Position numbers and translations under genes: made by a program. Positions 36,755 to 48,126 of a DNA stretch of 64,000 bases are shown piece after piece (positions within the stretch are counted from its first letter, which is position 1; every line of letters starts with the position of its first letter). Under the pieces are notes generated by a model. The model was not told where the DNA came from, made no database searches, and worked only from the letters and a program-made list of their open reading frames with translations. The stretch is taken from NCBI GenBank assembly GCA_009735695.1, contig SRSL01000001.1, forward strand, positions 744,048 to 808,047, given 5' to 3'. The stretch comes from Christiangramia bathymodioli (GTDB lineage: Bacteria > Bacteroidota > Bacteroidia > Flavobacteriales > Flavobacteriaceae).

Positions 36755-37682
36755 GGTTATCCTTGATGTACTGTTTGGAAAAAGCCTGATCCTGTTTCAT
36801 CGCTACCTTCAGCTCCTCAATCGAGTCGAATTTCTTTTCGTCTCGAATTCGTACCAGCAGTTCGATCTGAAGGTATTTGCCATAAAGATCCTTATCCAGG
36901 TGAAAAAAATGTGCTTCGATGGTCTTTTCCTTCCCGCCCACGGTAGGATTGGTCCCTATGTTCATCATTCCGAAGACTTCATTCCCGTCGATCCTGGATT
37001 TTACCACGTAAACCCCGTTCTTCGGAATCAATTTATAATCTTCCTGAATATCCAGGTTGGCGGTTGGGTAACCAAAATCTTTGCCTATGCCGCGGCCTTT
37101 CACGATCTTACCAGATAAGCTGAACGGATGCTGAAGGTACATATTGGCCCTTTCCACCCTTCCTTCCTGGAGGGCTTTCCTGATCTTGGTTGAACTAACG
37201 GCGACCTGTTCCACATCCTGCTGACTGATCTCCTCTACCTCAAAACCGAATTCCTCGCCGAATTTTCTAAGATCATTGATATCTGCGGTTCGGTTACGGC
37301 CAAAACGATGGTCGTAACCAATGATTATCTTCTTGGCTTTTAATTTATTCACCAGAATATCCCTCACGAACTCAAGAGCTGTAAGCCTGGAAAAATTATG
37401 GGTAAACGGATGTATCACCAGGTGATCGATCCCGGTTTGCTCCAGCAACTGAATTCGTTCTTCGATGGTATTGATAAGCTCGATGCCGCTTTCCTTTTGC
37501 AGCACCATCCTGGGATGAGGGAAAAATGTGAGGACTACCGAATCGAGGTTGTTGGCAGTGGCAGAATTAACAAGGCGTTCGATGATCTTCCGGTGGCCTG
37601 CGTGAACCCCGTCAAAGGTTCCGATGGTCACAACGGTTTGACGATCGCTAATGAATGAGTTGGCCCCTTTATGCTGTTTCAA
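36747..37682 (-). CDS. ribF: Bifunctional riboflavin kinase/FAD synthetase, TTG start
   Basis: Makes FMN from riboflavin and FAD from FMN. The 311-residue product has the N-terminal FAD synthetase domain with GTFDGVHAGH (21-30) and GYDHRFGRNR, and the C-terminal riboflavin kinase domain with KGRGIGKDFGYPTANLD and MNIGTNPTVGG. An in-frame TAG lies 9 bases before the TTG at 37682 and no ATG is available before GTFDGVH, so TTG is the likely start; it lies 6 bp after the pth stop. No FMN riboswitch is visible. Confidence 0.95.
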   Translation of the reverse strand: MKQHKGANSFISDRQTVVTIGTFDGVHAGHRKIIERLVNSATANNLDSVVLTFFPHPRMVLQKESGIELINTIEERIQLLEQTGIDHLVIHPFTHNFSRLTALEFVRDILVNKLKAKKIIIGYDHRFGRNRTADINDLRKFGEEFGFEVEEISQQDVEQVAVSSTKIRKALQEGRVERANMYLQHPFSLSGKIVKGRGIGKDFGYPTANLDIQEDYKLIPKNGVYVVKSRIDGNEVFGMMNIGTNPTVGGKEKTIEAHFFHLDKDLYGKYLQIELLVRIRDEKKFDSIEELKVAMKQDQAFSKQYIKDNHA

Positions 37683-37688
37683 ATTCTG

Positions 37689-38315
37689 CTATTTTCCGTT
37701 ATATGCGTTCATGGTATTGGATACTCCAGCGGTTCCGAAAGACAGGATCAATTCGGCAGATTTCTTTAAACGTTCAGGCAGTTTTTGCTCTTCATGCTCG
37801 TCCCATTCTCCCAGAACATAATCTACCTGCTGCCCTTTGGAAAACTCATCACTTATTCCGAACCTGAATCGGTTATATTTCATGGTATTCAATTGAGCCT
37901 GAACGTCCTTCAATCCATTATGCCCGCCGTCGCTTCCCTTGGTTTTCAACCTCAGGGTTCCAAAAGGCAGGTTTAGGTCATCTGTAACTATAAGGAGATT
38001 GTCCAACTGAATCTTTTCCTTCTGCATCCAGTAATTCACGGCCTTGCCGCTCAGGTTCATATAGGTGCTGGGTTTCAGAAGAATAAATGTTCGTCCTTTG
38101 TGCTTAAAACTTGCGACATCGCCCAACTTCTGGGTTTCGAAGCTCACTTCCTTTTCCGAAGCAAGTTCATCAAGGATCTTAAACCCGATATTATGCCTGG
38201 TATTTTCATATTTTGGCCCGATATTCCCAAGGCCTACGATCAAAAATTTCTTCATGGGATCTATTTTCTCCCCGGTCTCTTTTTTTCCTAAAATCCTTCC
38301 AAAGAAAGAAAGCAT
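37689..38315 (-). CDS. pth: Peptidyl-tRNA hydrolase
   Basis: Releases peptides from peptidyl-tRNA dropped by stalled ribosomes. The product has FLIVGLGNIGPKYENTRHNIGF with catalytic His41, the DDLNLPFGTLRLK segment and GSDGGHNGLK, all typical. The ATG at 38315 gives 208 residues with a 20-residue Lys-rich leader (MLSFFGRILGKKETGEKIDP); the ATG at 38255 (MKKFLIVGLGN) would give the standard 188-residue enzyme, and either could be used. It lies downstream of rplY, behind a terminator, and 6 bp before ribF. Confidence 0.96.
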   Translation of the reverse strand: MLSFFGRILGKKETGEKIDPMKKFLIVGLGNIGPKYENTRHNIGFKILDELASEKEVSFETQKLGDVASFKHKGRTFILLKPSTYMNLSGKAVNYWMQKEKIQLDNLLIVTDDLNLPFGTLRLKTKGSDGGHNGLKDVQAQLNTMKYNRFRFGISDEFSKGQQVDYVLGEWDEHEEQKLPERLKKSAELILSFGTAGVSNTMNAYNGK

Positions 38316-38395
38316 CCAAATTCGTTTTGGTAAAGATAAAATTAATCAGATACTTTAAATGAGAAAAATATTCCGGAATTCATAAATCGATACAA

Positions 38396-38426
38396 ACAAA
38401 AAAGCATTCCAAAAAGGAATGCTTTT
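38396..38426 (-). terminator. Rho-independent terminator of rplY
   Basis: AAAAGCATTCC (38400-38410) pairs with GGAATGCTTTT (38416-38426) over a 5-base loop; on the minus strand T residues follow. It separates rplY from pth. Confidence 0.82.
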
Positions 38427-38448
38427 CTATACTTATCAAAGATGGATA

Positions 38449-39108
38449 CTAGTTATCTTCTCCCTCTTTTACTGCTGCAACATCATCGGTTTCAGTTGCT
38501 GGAACCTCATCTGCTGCTACTTCATCTTCATCCTCATCGTCTTCAAGATCTTCAACGATATTACGTGAAGTTCTAACCTGACAAATTACGGTGTTATCTG
38601 GATGTTGAATTTTGTAATCTTCGCTAGCTACTGCAGTTACATATAGTTTCTGACCAATTTTAAGCTTGGTTACGTTAGCTATGATGTAATCTGGAAGATC
38701 TCCTGGTAAACCTCTTACCTTTAGACGACGAAGATTGTAACGAAGTACACCACCGTTCTTAACCCCTCTTGCAACACCTTCGGTGTGGATTGGGATTTCC
38801 ATGGTAATTGGTCTGTCATCGAAGATCTGGTAGAAGTCGATATGCATGATCGCATCGCTTACAGGATGGAACTGAATATCCTGAAGGATCGCGTCGTAAG
38901 ACTCACCACTATCTAATTTGATTTTTACGGTGTGTACGTCTGCTGTGTACACAAGATTCTGGAATGCGATTTCCTCAGCTGCAAAGTGTAGTGGATCACC
39001 TTCTACCCCGTACAATACGCAAGGAACCTGTCCAGCATTACGTAGAGCCTTCGTTGCCTTCTTGCCTACGCTTTCTCTTTTAGATCCGTTGATCGTAATT
39101 GATTTCAT
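38449..39108 (-). CDS. rplY: 50S ribosomal protein L25/general stress protein Ctc
   Basis: Binds 5S rRNA in the large subunit. From the ATG at 39108 it has 219 residues ([15 protein letters not shown]); an upstream extension to 39132 begins at TTG and is rejected. The N-terminal L25 domain has [23 protein letters not shown]-like residues and the C-terminal TL5/Ctc beta domain follows ([26 protein letters not shown]). An acidic tail of about 40 residues ([20 protein letters not shown]) extends the C-terminus. Confidence 0.96.
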   Translation of the reverse strand: MKSITINGSKRESVGKKATKALRNAGQVPCVLYGVEGDPLHFAAEEIAFQNLVYTADVHTVKIKLDSGESYDAILQDIQFHPVSDAIMHIDFYQIFDDRPITMEIPIHTEGVARGVKNGGVLRYNLRRLKVRGLPGDLPDYIIANVTKLKIGQKLYVTAVASEDYKIQHPDNTVICQVRTSRNIVEDLEDDEDEDEVAADEVPATETDDVAAVKEGEDN

Positions 39109-39185
39109 TTGTATTGATGTTTGATTGAACAAATGTCGTCAAGTTCTTCGTGAACCGCCTTCATTTGCTTAAAAATTTGTGGCTG

Positions 39186-39193
39186 CAAAAGTA
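39186..39193 (-). promoter_or_regulatory. Candidate -7 box of rplY
   Basis: On the minus strand TACTTTTG matches TAnnTTTG and is followed by CAG. It lies 78 bp before the ATG at 39108. The rest of the 330-bp divergent space to ppx holds no clear hairpin or ORF. Confidence 0.5.
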
Positions 39194-39440
39194 AGCCTTT
39201 TTATTAATCTTTAAAACACTGAAGTTGAAAAAGTTCGGTGATTCTGAAGTTTTGGCCAATTTCCTTCCGTAATTTCCTGAATAGGACTCCCTATTACTAT
39301 TTTCTGAAGGTATTTAGATATCAGCATCATTTCCCGAAAGACATACTAACAAACTATTTAGCAAATACTTACATCAATTTGACTTTAAAAATGCGTAAAT
39401 TGAAGGGAATTGAAAATCGGTGAACAGGATTTCAGCAAAT

Positions 39441-41036
39441 ATGACCAACGAAACCAACACTTCCAGTCCTACCAAACGAATTGCAGCCATAGACCTTGGC
39501 ACGAATTCTTTCCACGCCGTTCTTGTAGACATCTATGCCGATGGCAGTTATCGCACCATAGACAAGCTTAAGGAAATGGTGATCCTGGCAGAAAAAGGCA
39601 TGCAACACAATCTAAGTGAAGATGCTATACAACGGGGCATCGATGCCTTAAAACGCATAAAATTCCTGTGCGACAGCCAGGGGGTGGAGGAGATCCTTGC
39701 CTATGCCACCAGTGCGATAAGGGAAGCAAAGAATGGTGGTGATTTTATTCAACGAGCCATTGATGAAACCGGGATCAAGGCCCGGGCAATCCCCGGGAAA
39801 AAAGAAGCCGAACTGATTGGTTATGCGGTTCGGCATTCGGTTCACTTGGAAGATGAACTGGTGCTGATGGCAGATGTTGGTGGGGGAAGTGTGGAATTCA
39901 TCCTGGGAAATAAAACCGATTTTCTGTTCCTGGATAGTTTTAAGCTTGGGGTTGCAAGGATGGCGGCCCAGTTCGTCGATAAGGACCCGATCACGAAAGC
40001 CGAAATTCAGGAACTCCAAGAACATTTCAGCAAAACACTTCAGGAACTCAGCAAATTAATGAAGGAACATTCGGTTAAAACCATAATCGGTTCATCGGGA
40101 ACCATGGAAAATATTGCCATGATGATCGCTAACCGCAATTCCATCAGCTCTTCCCTTACGCTTAATGAACTGGTGTATCATGATGATGAGTTCAGGCCCT
40201 TCTATGACTATTTCATTAAACTGGATAGAAAAGCAAGGCTCAAGGAAAAAGGACTTGAAGAGAAACGCATAGATATCATCAACCCCGGGATGGTGTTATT
40301 GAAATTTTTAATAGACGAATATAATATTCAGAACGTGAAGATCTCTGAAGGCGCCTTAAGAGACGGGATGATCCTGGATTATATAAACAAACAGAAATCA
40401 AATCTTTCCTCGGCGACCAGTTTCCCTGAACCCCGAAAGCGTAGCATCTACGAATTGCTTAGAAAAACGAACTGGCTTGAGGATCATTCCAGACATGTGG
40501 CACAACTGGCACTTCAGATCTTCGACGAGTTCAAAAAAGACCTCAAACTGCTGAACGAAGACCGGGAATTACTGGAATACGCTACTCTTTTACATGATAT
40601 TGGCTATTATATCTCCCACCGAAAACATCATAAACATGCTCTTTACCTCATCAGGCACGCCGATCTGAAAGGCTTTACCAGTGAGGAAATAGACCTGATG
40701 GCCAATGTGGCGAGGTATCACCGGCGTTCGACACCGAAAAAAAGACATAAACGATATCGTAAGCTCAGCAAACCATTAAAACACCGGGTGAAAAAGCTGT
40801 CGGCTATTTTAAGAGTAGCGGATGGCCTGGACCGAAGCCATTACCAGAATGTTCGCGAACTTGAGATCGAAAAGAGTTCAGAAAATATCAATTTCTATAT
40901 TACCTGTATCGGGGAACCAGAACTGGAGATCTGGGGAGCGATGAGAAAGCGAGAACTTTTCGAGGAGGTCACCGGAAGGAAGCTTGAAATTTATGCCGTT
41001 GCACACAATGAACCGGTCGAGCCGAATAGCAAATAA
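39441..41036 (+). CDS. ppx: Ppx/GppA phosphatase family protein with HD domain
   Basis: Exopolyphosphatase or (p)ppGpp phosphatase of the actin-like ATPase fold. From ATG 39441 the product has 531 residues; an open GTG at 39420 is the other candidate. Phosphate-binding segments are IAAIDLGTNSFHAVLVDI and LMADVGGGSVEFILGN; the C-terminal third has an HD-type domain with LLHDIGYYISHRKHHKHALY, as in longer PPX proteins. Whether it degrades polyphosphate or pppGpp is not decidable. It is transcribed toward prs and away from rplY, interrupting a set of genes that otherwise run on the minus strand. Confidence 0.93.
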   Translation: MTNETNTSSPTKRIAAIDLGTNSFHAVLVDIYADGSYRTIDKLKEMVILAEKGMQHNLSEDAIQRGIDALKRIKFLCDSQGVEEILAYATSAIREAKNGGDFIQRAIDETGIKARAIPGKKEAELIGYAVRHSVHLEDELVLMADVGGGSVEFILGNKTDFLFLDSFKLGVARMAAQFVDKDPITKAEIQELQEHFSKTLQELSKLMKEHSVKTIIGSSGTMENIAMMIANRNSISSSLTLNELVYHDDEFRPFYDYFIKLDRKARLKEKGLEEKRIDIINPGMVLLKFLIDEYNIQNVKISEGALRDGMILDYINKQKSNLSSATSFPEPRKRSIYELLRKTNWLEDHSRHVAQLALQIFDEFKKDLKLLNEDRELLEYATLLHDIGYYISHRKHHKHALYLIRHADLKGFTSEEIDLMANVARYHRRSTPKKRHKRYRKLSKPLKHRVKKLSAILRVADGLDRSHYQNVRELEIEKSSENINFYITCIGEPELEIWGAMRKRELFEEVTGRKLEIYAVAHNEPVEPNSK

Positions 41037-41070
41037 AAAATCCCGCCGGTGGGCGGGATTCCAATTTTTT
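41036..41070. terminator. Bidirectional terminator between ppx and prs
   Basis: AATCCCGCC (41039-41047) pairs with GGCGGGATT (41052-41060) around a 4-base loop. An A run is on the left and TTTTTT on the right, so it can serve convergent ppx and prs. Confidence 0.88.
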
Positions 41071-42007
41071 ACATAATGAATTTAGAACTGATCGATCTAT
41101 TTTCATGAACGCTTTTCATCACGTCTGAAAATAGTTCGGCACAACTAACCACTTTGATCTTTCTGCTTTCCTGTTTCAATGGAATAGAATCGGTCACGAT
41201 CAATTCCTGAAGTTTGGAATTATTGATACGATCGTAAGCCGCTCCAGAAAGAACCGGATGCGTACAGATAGCCCTAACGCTTATCGCGCCGCGATCCATC
41301 ATCACATCGGCTGCCTTGGTAAGCGTACCGGCGGTATCAACCATATCGTCTACCAGAACCACATTTTTCCCAGTTACATCTCCAATCAATTCCATGTGTG
41401 AGATCACGTTGGCCTTTGCGCGCTGCTTATAACAGATCACCACATCGCTTTCCAGGGCCTTGGAATAAGCATAGGCCCTTTTAGATCCACCCATATCTGG
41501 CGAAGCAACGGTTAGATTTTCAAGTCCTAAACTTTTTAAATAGGGAAGAAAAACAGTACTGGCGTATAAGTGATCTACAGGTTTTTCAAAGAACCCCTGT
41601 ATCTGGTCTGCGTGAAGGTCCATCGTAATGATACGAGTTGCACCGGCCGTTTCCAGGATGCTGGCGATCATTTTCGCGGCGATAGGAACACGTGGTTTGT
41701 CTTTCCTGTCCTGTCTCGCCCAGCCAAAATATGGCATCACGGCAGTGATATGTCTTGCAGAAGCACGTTTGGCGGCATCAAGCATCAAAAGCATTTCCAT
41801 TAAATGATCACTCCCCGGGTGGGTAGAACCTATGATGAATACGCGCGATCCACGAACCGATTCTTCAAATGAGGGTTGAAATTCTCCATCACTGTAGGTC
41901 GAGGTGATCACATTACCTAGTTTGGTTCCAAATTTTTCGGCGATCTTTTCGGCTAATTCCCTGCTTTGGGTACAGCTAAAGATCTTGGCTTCTGTAGTAG
42001 CGGACAT
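41069..42007 (-). CDS. prs: Ribose-phosphate pyrophosphokinase
   Basis: Makes PRPP from ribose-5-phosphate and ATP, feeding nucleotide, histidine and NAD synthesis. The 312-residue product has the ATP-binding FGWARQDRKDKPRVPI, the DLHADQIQGFF segment and the PRPP loop VLVDDMVDTAGTLTKAADV. It fits the class I bacterial enzyme length. The start is ATG at 42007, with a TAAATTTG box 30-37 bp upstream. Confidence 0.97.
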   Translation of the reverse strand: MSATTEAKIFSCTQSRELAEKIAEKFGTKLGNVITSTYSDGEFQPSFEESVRGSRVFIIGSTHPGSDHLMEMLLMLDAAKRASARHITAVMPYFGWARQDRKDKPRVPIAAKMIASILETAGATRIITMDLHADQIQGFFEKPVDHLYASTVFLPYLKSLGLENLTVASPDMGGSKRAYAYSKALESDVVICYKQRAKANVISHMELIGDVTGKNVVLVDDMVDTAGTLTKAADVMMDRGAISVRAICTHPVLSGAAYDRINNSKLQELIVTDSIPLKQESRKIKVVSCAELFSDVMKSVHENRSISSKFIM

Positions 42008-42036
42008 GTTGTGTTGTGTTGTTAAATGTTGTGGTG

Positions 42037-42044
42037 CAAATTTA
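42037..42044 (-). promoter_or_regulatory. Candidate -7 box of prs
   Basis: On the minus strand TAAATTTG fits TAnnTTTG; it is 30 bp before the ATG at 42007. Confidence 0.5.
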
Positions 42045-42138
42045 GAAATTTATTGATGGTAAAAAAGCTTTTCAAAAAGCTGCCTTAAAATTAATTCCCT
42101 GCCTATTGCACTATTTAAGAAGAAACGAACCGCTGATC

Positions 42139-44595
42139 TTAACGTTCAATTACCAACTCTTTATCAACCGGCCAGTTTTTAACCGAAACCAGTAATTCCT
42201 CGGTCGATGCGTCCCAGAATGCCCCTTCTCCATCCTGAATATCGGCCTTATCTTCTTTCCAATCCAGTTGTTTCTCATTAAGGCTAACATGGCGGGGTTT
42301 GTCCTCTCCCTTAAATATGATCTCAAAATCCCGTTTTTCCGGGGCCCCGGCATAATTTCCGGTGGAGGGATGTACAGTGAACCTGTCGTCTTCCAATTCG
42401 AAGCGGGTGATCCTTATTTCATTTTGGGTCCTGTACTTTTCGGTAACATTATCATCCTCATAAAGATTGAAAGACCCGTCTGCGCCGGTATAGACTTCCA
42501 GGATCAGGTGGGTAGGGTCAAGTTCAGAAGTGCTTTTTGCATACCGGTATTTTGGAATGATCGCCCCTTCCTTGATAAATAAAGGCAGTTGGCCCGTTTT
42601 GGTGATTTCATTGATGATCTTTCCTCCCTTTATCTTCTTCAGGTTATCATACCTATACCATTTCCCCTTCGGAAGCCAGATTCTCTGGGTCATAGAAGAT
42701 TTCGAAAACATTGGTGCAACCAGGATCTCATTTCCCCACATATATTGAAGGTCGTTTCTCCAGGCTTGTGGCTCATCCTGGTGATCGATGATCATGGCTC
42801 TGGCCATGGGCACCCCAGTTTTTTGTGCAATATGGGCGTAGGAATAGATATATGGCATCATTTCATACCTCATTATGGCGAATTTCATAGCAGCCTCCCT
42901 GGCAGCTGCCTGTCTGTCTAAAGGCCATCGAGAGTTCTCCCCAGGTCCATGCGGTCTCCAGATCGGTGAAAAACTTCCGAAAGCCATTGCCCAGTTCATA
43001 TACATATGATCTTCAGGTCCGGGATGTCGAAATCCGCCGGCATCATGATTAAAAAAGGGAAAACCCGATAATCCCGAAGCCTGCATGGCACGAACCTGGG
43101 CTTTCATCCAGCGGTAATCGCATTTGATATCGCCGGTCCAGTGCGTCATGTAGCGCTGGCCTCCTGCCATCCCACTTCGTGCCCAAACAAATGGTCTTTT
43201 CGCTTCCCCGATCCCTGGCGGGAGATTGTTATTTTCATTATCCCATCCTTCCTGAACAATTGCCTTGGCGATCAAGAAGGGATAATAATTCTCATTTTCG
43301 GCCCAGGACCTGCCATTAGCCAGGATGATGGTATCCTTCATTTTCCAGAGTTCATCGGTCTCATCGATCCACAAAGCATCGCCGGGATAATCGAGTTCCG
43401 GATTCAAAGACTGACTCCAAAACAGCTCCCAGATCCAGTTGCGCATTTCAGGATTTGAATAATCAGGAGCGCTGTGTGGTTCCTTAACCCCCGATTCCTC
43501 GGCGTAAGGCAAATTGAATTCGGGTTTCCATCCCGCAGACAATTCAGCATTATTACGGTTATGATCCAGTGTGACGCTAAGGTTATTTTCCTTGATCCAG
43601 TCATCGAAAGCTTTGGGATCTGGAACTCTGGTAGAATCCCACTCGAACCAGGAACCACTCCAGGCACCGGTTCCTGCACGCCAGCGATTATCGTTCACCA
43701 TATGGTCCAGCGGAAAACCAGCTTCGCGGTGTGCCTTTACTTTTTTCTTCCACCACTCAGCCCCTGAATGCTCCGGCTCGCCTTTATCTGAAAGTTGCAA
43801 ACCAAAAATCGTTCTTTGTGGCAGCCTGGGCCTTCCAGTAAGCGCGGTATAATTATCCAGAATATCTCTGAAATCCGGCCCGTAAATAAAGAAAAAGTCC
43901 ATCTGCCCGGGAAACCCGCTAGTATCAAAACCGAATTCATAGGTTTTCTTTCTTCCGAAGTTGAACTTATGGTTATAGGTGGAATTTAAAAAGATTCCGT
44001 AGCCCTTGCTGGATAAGAAAAAAGGCACCGTAAGCACTCCCTGGGCTCCCCAATCTGATTTCTTTTTTCCCTCTCCATAATTGCTGGAGACTTCCTTTCC
44101 CCTGAGATCTATTGATTCTACCCAGCCAAAGGCTTCATGACCCATTCCCGCGAAATGCTCATTGCGGTCATGCTCGAACCCGATGCTAATGCTGTCACCG
44201 CTCCACCTGATCCCATTTTTTTCTTCCAGCAGTTCACCACTCTTGTCTTTGATCCGTATCCTGAATGGTGACTTATCAATCTTCAGCTCAAGGACTTCAG
44301 TAGAAATATTGATGTGCCCGCCGTGTTCTTCCAGTTCGAATTCACCGGAAAGCCTATGCTGCTCAACCATTTCATAGCGATCATCAGCAAAGAAATCTTC
44401 TCCCTTCCTTACCCAATGAAACCGGATCAAGTCATCCTGATAAAAACTGATCTGCAGTTTATTTTCGGTTTCGGTTTCAAATAAAACCTGATGTTCGTTT
44501 AAGGAATGCGTTTTATAGTCACCGCTCTGAGCCAGCAAAAACTGGCTGCAAAGGCAAAATAAAATTAGATTGCAATATCTGAATAATTTGATCAT
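42139..44595 (-). CDS. Glycoside hydrolase family 31 protein, exported
   Basis: Retaining alpha-glycosidase of GH31. The 818-residue product has a signal peptide (ILFCLCSQFLLAQ), an N-terminal beta-sandwich, the catalytic barrel and C-terminal beta domains. The nucleophile region reads ALWIDETDELWKM (W-x-D as in GH31, with an altered residue after the Asp); the acid/base region reads FFNHDAGGFRHPG. The active-site strand also includes GYGIFLNSTYNHKF. Alpha-glucosidase, alpha-xylosidase or sulfoquinovosidase activity cannot be told apart. No SusC/SusD pair or sugar regulator is adjacent, so it is not in a recognisable polysaccharide locus. Confidence 0.92.
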   Translation of the reverse strand: MIKLFRYCNLILFCLCSQFLLAQSGDYKTHSLNEHQVLFETETENKLQISFYQDDLIRFHWVRKGEDFFADDRYEMVEQHRLSGEFELEEHGGHINISTEVLELKIDKSPFRIRIKDKSGELLEEKNGIRWSGDSISIGFEHDRNEHFAGMGHEAFGWVESIDLRGKEVSSNYGEGKKKSDWGAQGVLTVPFFLSSKGYGIFLNSTYNHKFNFGRKKTYEFGFDTSGFPGQMDFFFIYGPDFRDILDNYTALTGRPRLPQRTIFGLQLSDKGEPEHSGAEWWKKKVKAHREAGFPLDHMVNDNRWRAGTGAWSGSWFEWDSTRVPDPKAFDDWIKENNLSVTLDHNRNNAELSAGWKPEFNLPYAEESGVKEPHSAPDYSNPEMRNWIWELFWSQSLNPELDYPGDALWIDETDELWKMKDTIILANGRSWAENENYYPFLIAKAIVQEGWDNENNNLPPGIGEAKRPFVWARSGMAGGQRYMTHWTGDIKCDYRWMKAQVRAMQASGLSGFPFFNHDAGGFRHPGPEDHMYMNWAMAFGSFSPIWRPHGPGENSRWPLDRQAAAREAAMKFAIMRYEMMPYIYSYAHIAQKTGVPMARAMIIDHQDEPQAWRNDLQYMWGNEILVAPMFSKSSMTQRIWLPKGKWYRYDNLKKIKGGKIINEITKTGQLPLFIKEGAIIPKYRYAKSTSELDPTHLILEVYTGADGSFNLYEDDNVTEKYRTQNEIRITRFELEDDRFTVHPSTGNYAGAPEKRDFEIIFKGEDKPRHVSLNEKQLDWKEDKADIQDGEGAFWDASTEELLVSVKNWPVDKELVIER

Positions 44596-44626
44596 AGACT
44601 AAAAGCTTCCAATTTTTACCAGCCGT

Positions 44627-45514
44627 TTATTTACGTTTTAATTTTTCTTTTTCGCCCGCCAGAACTTCAAAATCCAGCCAGTTCTCTTGCGGAGGATAGG
44701 CACAGGTTGTAAATCCGCTGTAACTGCACGGCGGATTGTAGGCCCGATTAAAATCAAGTATAGCTTTTCCGCTTTCATCAAGCTCGAATTCCAGGTACCT
44801 ACCGGCACCATAGGTAGTGGTTTTGGCGGTTTCATCACCAAACATGATAAAATTACCTTCCATAAAATCCAGGCTATAGGCTTTCCCCTTATATTCAAAA
44901 ATCAACTCTCCTATGAATTCTGCATTCATGGTTTGATCATGTGCCATAGGCACTTCTACGATCTTTGGGTTCTTATACCGGTTTACGCGAGCCTGGAAAA
45001 TGAAGTCAGGATCAAGATCATAACTCTCAAAACCAGGGAATTTCTTGATCTCGGGATTCAGCGAATCAAGAATGCGCAACAATTTTACTTTTTCATGTGA
45101 GTTCACATACCAGCTGTAATTCTGAAACGACAAGACTGGTGAATGTCCGCGGTCATCTATAGGAGCAAGAGGGAATCGTTCAATGATGGAGTCGTTCTTA
45201 TCTTTTATCTCGAGTTCAGGTGAGGCAATAAATACCAATGAATCTTTATCAAATTTTACCTGGCCAATATTGGAAGGGGCGAGGCTATCCCGGAGCTGAA
45301 AATCATTTTCTGCAGCGGTCCCGAAACTATTCATTGCGAGCGGATCCAATTCAAATACATCTGAAATGCTTAAATAATAATCCTGTTCTTCCCTTAACTT
45401 TTTTTGGAATTCCTCATGCTTTTCCAGGTAATCCTGGCTTATTTCAGAAGATTTTTCCTCCTGGCAGGACACCAGAAATAGTAGAGATAAGAAATGAAGA
45501 ATGGTTTTTTTCAT
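44627..45514 (-). CDS. DUF1684 domain lipoprotein
   Basis: From the ATG at 45514 the product has 295 residues with a lipoprotein signal (LSLLFLVSC). The ORF extension to 45574 is rejected because it lacks a signal. The C-terminal half has the DUF1684 hallmark: FNRAYNPPCSYSGFTTCAYPPQENWLDFEV, with the two cysteines (PPCSYS and TTCAYP) that mark the family. Role unknown. It lies 31 bp upstream of GH31 on the same strand. Confidence 0.9.
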   Translation of the reverse strand: MKKTILHFLSLLFLVSCQEEKSSEISQDYLEKHEEFQKKLREEQDYYLSISDVFELDPLAMNSFGTAAENDFQLRDSLAPSNIGQVKFDKDSLVFIASPELEIKDKNDSIIERFPLAPIDDRGHSPVLSFQNYSWYVNSHEKVKLLRILDSLNPEIKKFPGFESYDLDPDFIFQARVNRYKNPKIVEVPMAHDQTMNAEFIGELIFEYKGKAYSLDFMEGNFIMFGDETAKTTTYGAGRYLEFELDESGKAILDFNRAYNPPCSYSGFTTCAYPPQENWLDFEVLAGEKEKLKRK

Positions 45515-45600
45515 GCCCGGCAATATTTTAAACCATAAAACTAATGCTTTAAGCGCTAAAAAAAGAGACGCCATTTAATTTATGAGGAAAACTAAAGGCA

Positions 45601-45631
45601 AAAAAAGAGGTGGCCTTTAACAAACCACCTC
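45601..45631 (-). terminator. Rho-independent terminator of katG
   Basis: GAGGTGG (45607-45613) pairs with CCACCTC (45625-45631) over an 11-base loop, followed on the minus strand by a T run. It is 25 bp after the katG stop. Confidence 0.75.
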
Positions 45632-45655
45632 CAGATTCAAATTATATAGCTATGG

Positions 45656-47926
<2,271 letters not shown>

Positions 47927-48126
47927 TTAATTAACTTTTTAAAGTTATAATAATTTAATCTTATAACATTTAATTTTTCATCATTAAAAACTATGGATTT
48001 TAGGCAAAACTTATAGCTAAAGGAACCTTAAAATTCGAGCTTAACTTGAATAAAATATCCTCGGTCCTCGATGGTATATTCCGAATCAAAAAAAAAGAGC
48101 AATCTTCAGGTAGCTTAAAAATGGTT

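Noticed and set aside
36558-37118. 186-codon plus-strand ORF
   Set aside because: Antisense over the HTTM and ribF genes, both well supported.
36747-37690. FMN riboswitch before ribF
   Set aside because: Only 6 bp separate pth and ribF, and no FMN element is visible nearby.
39401-39433. Tiny plus-strand ORF (MRKLKGIENR) before ppx
   Set aside because: Ten codons with no family; it only overlaps the alternative GTG start of ppx.
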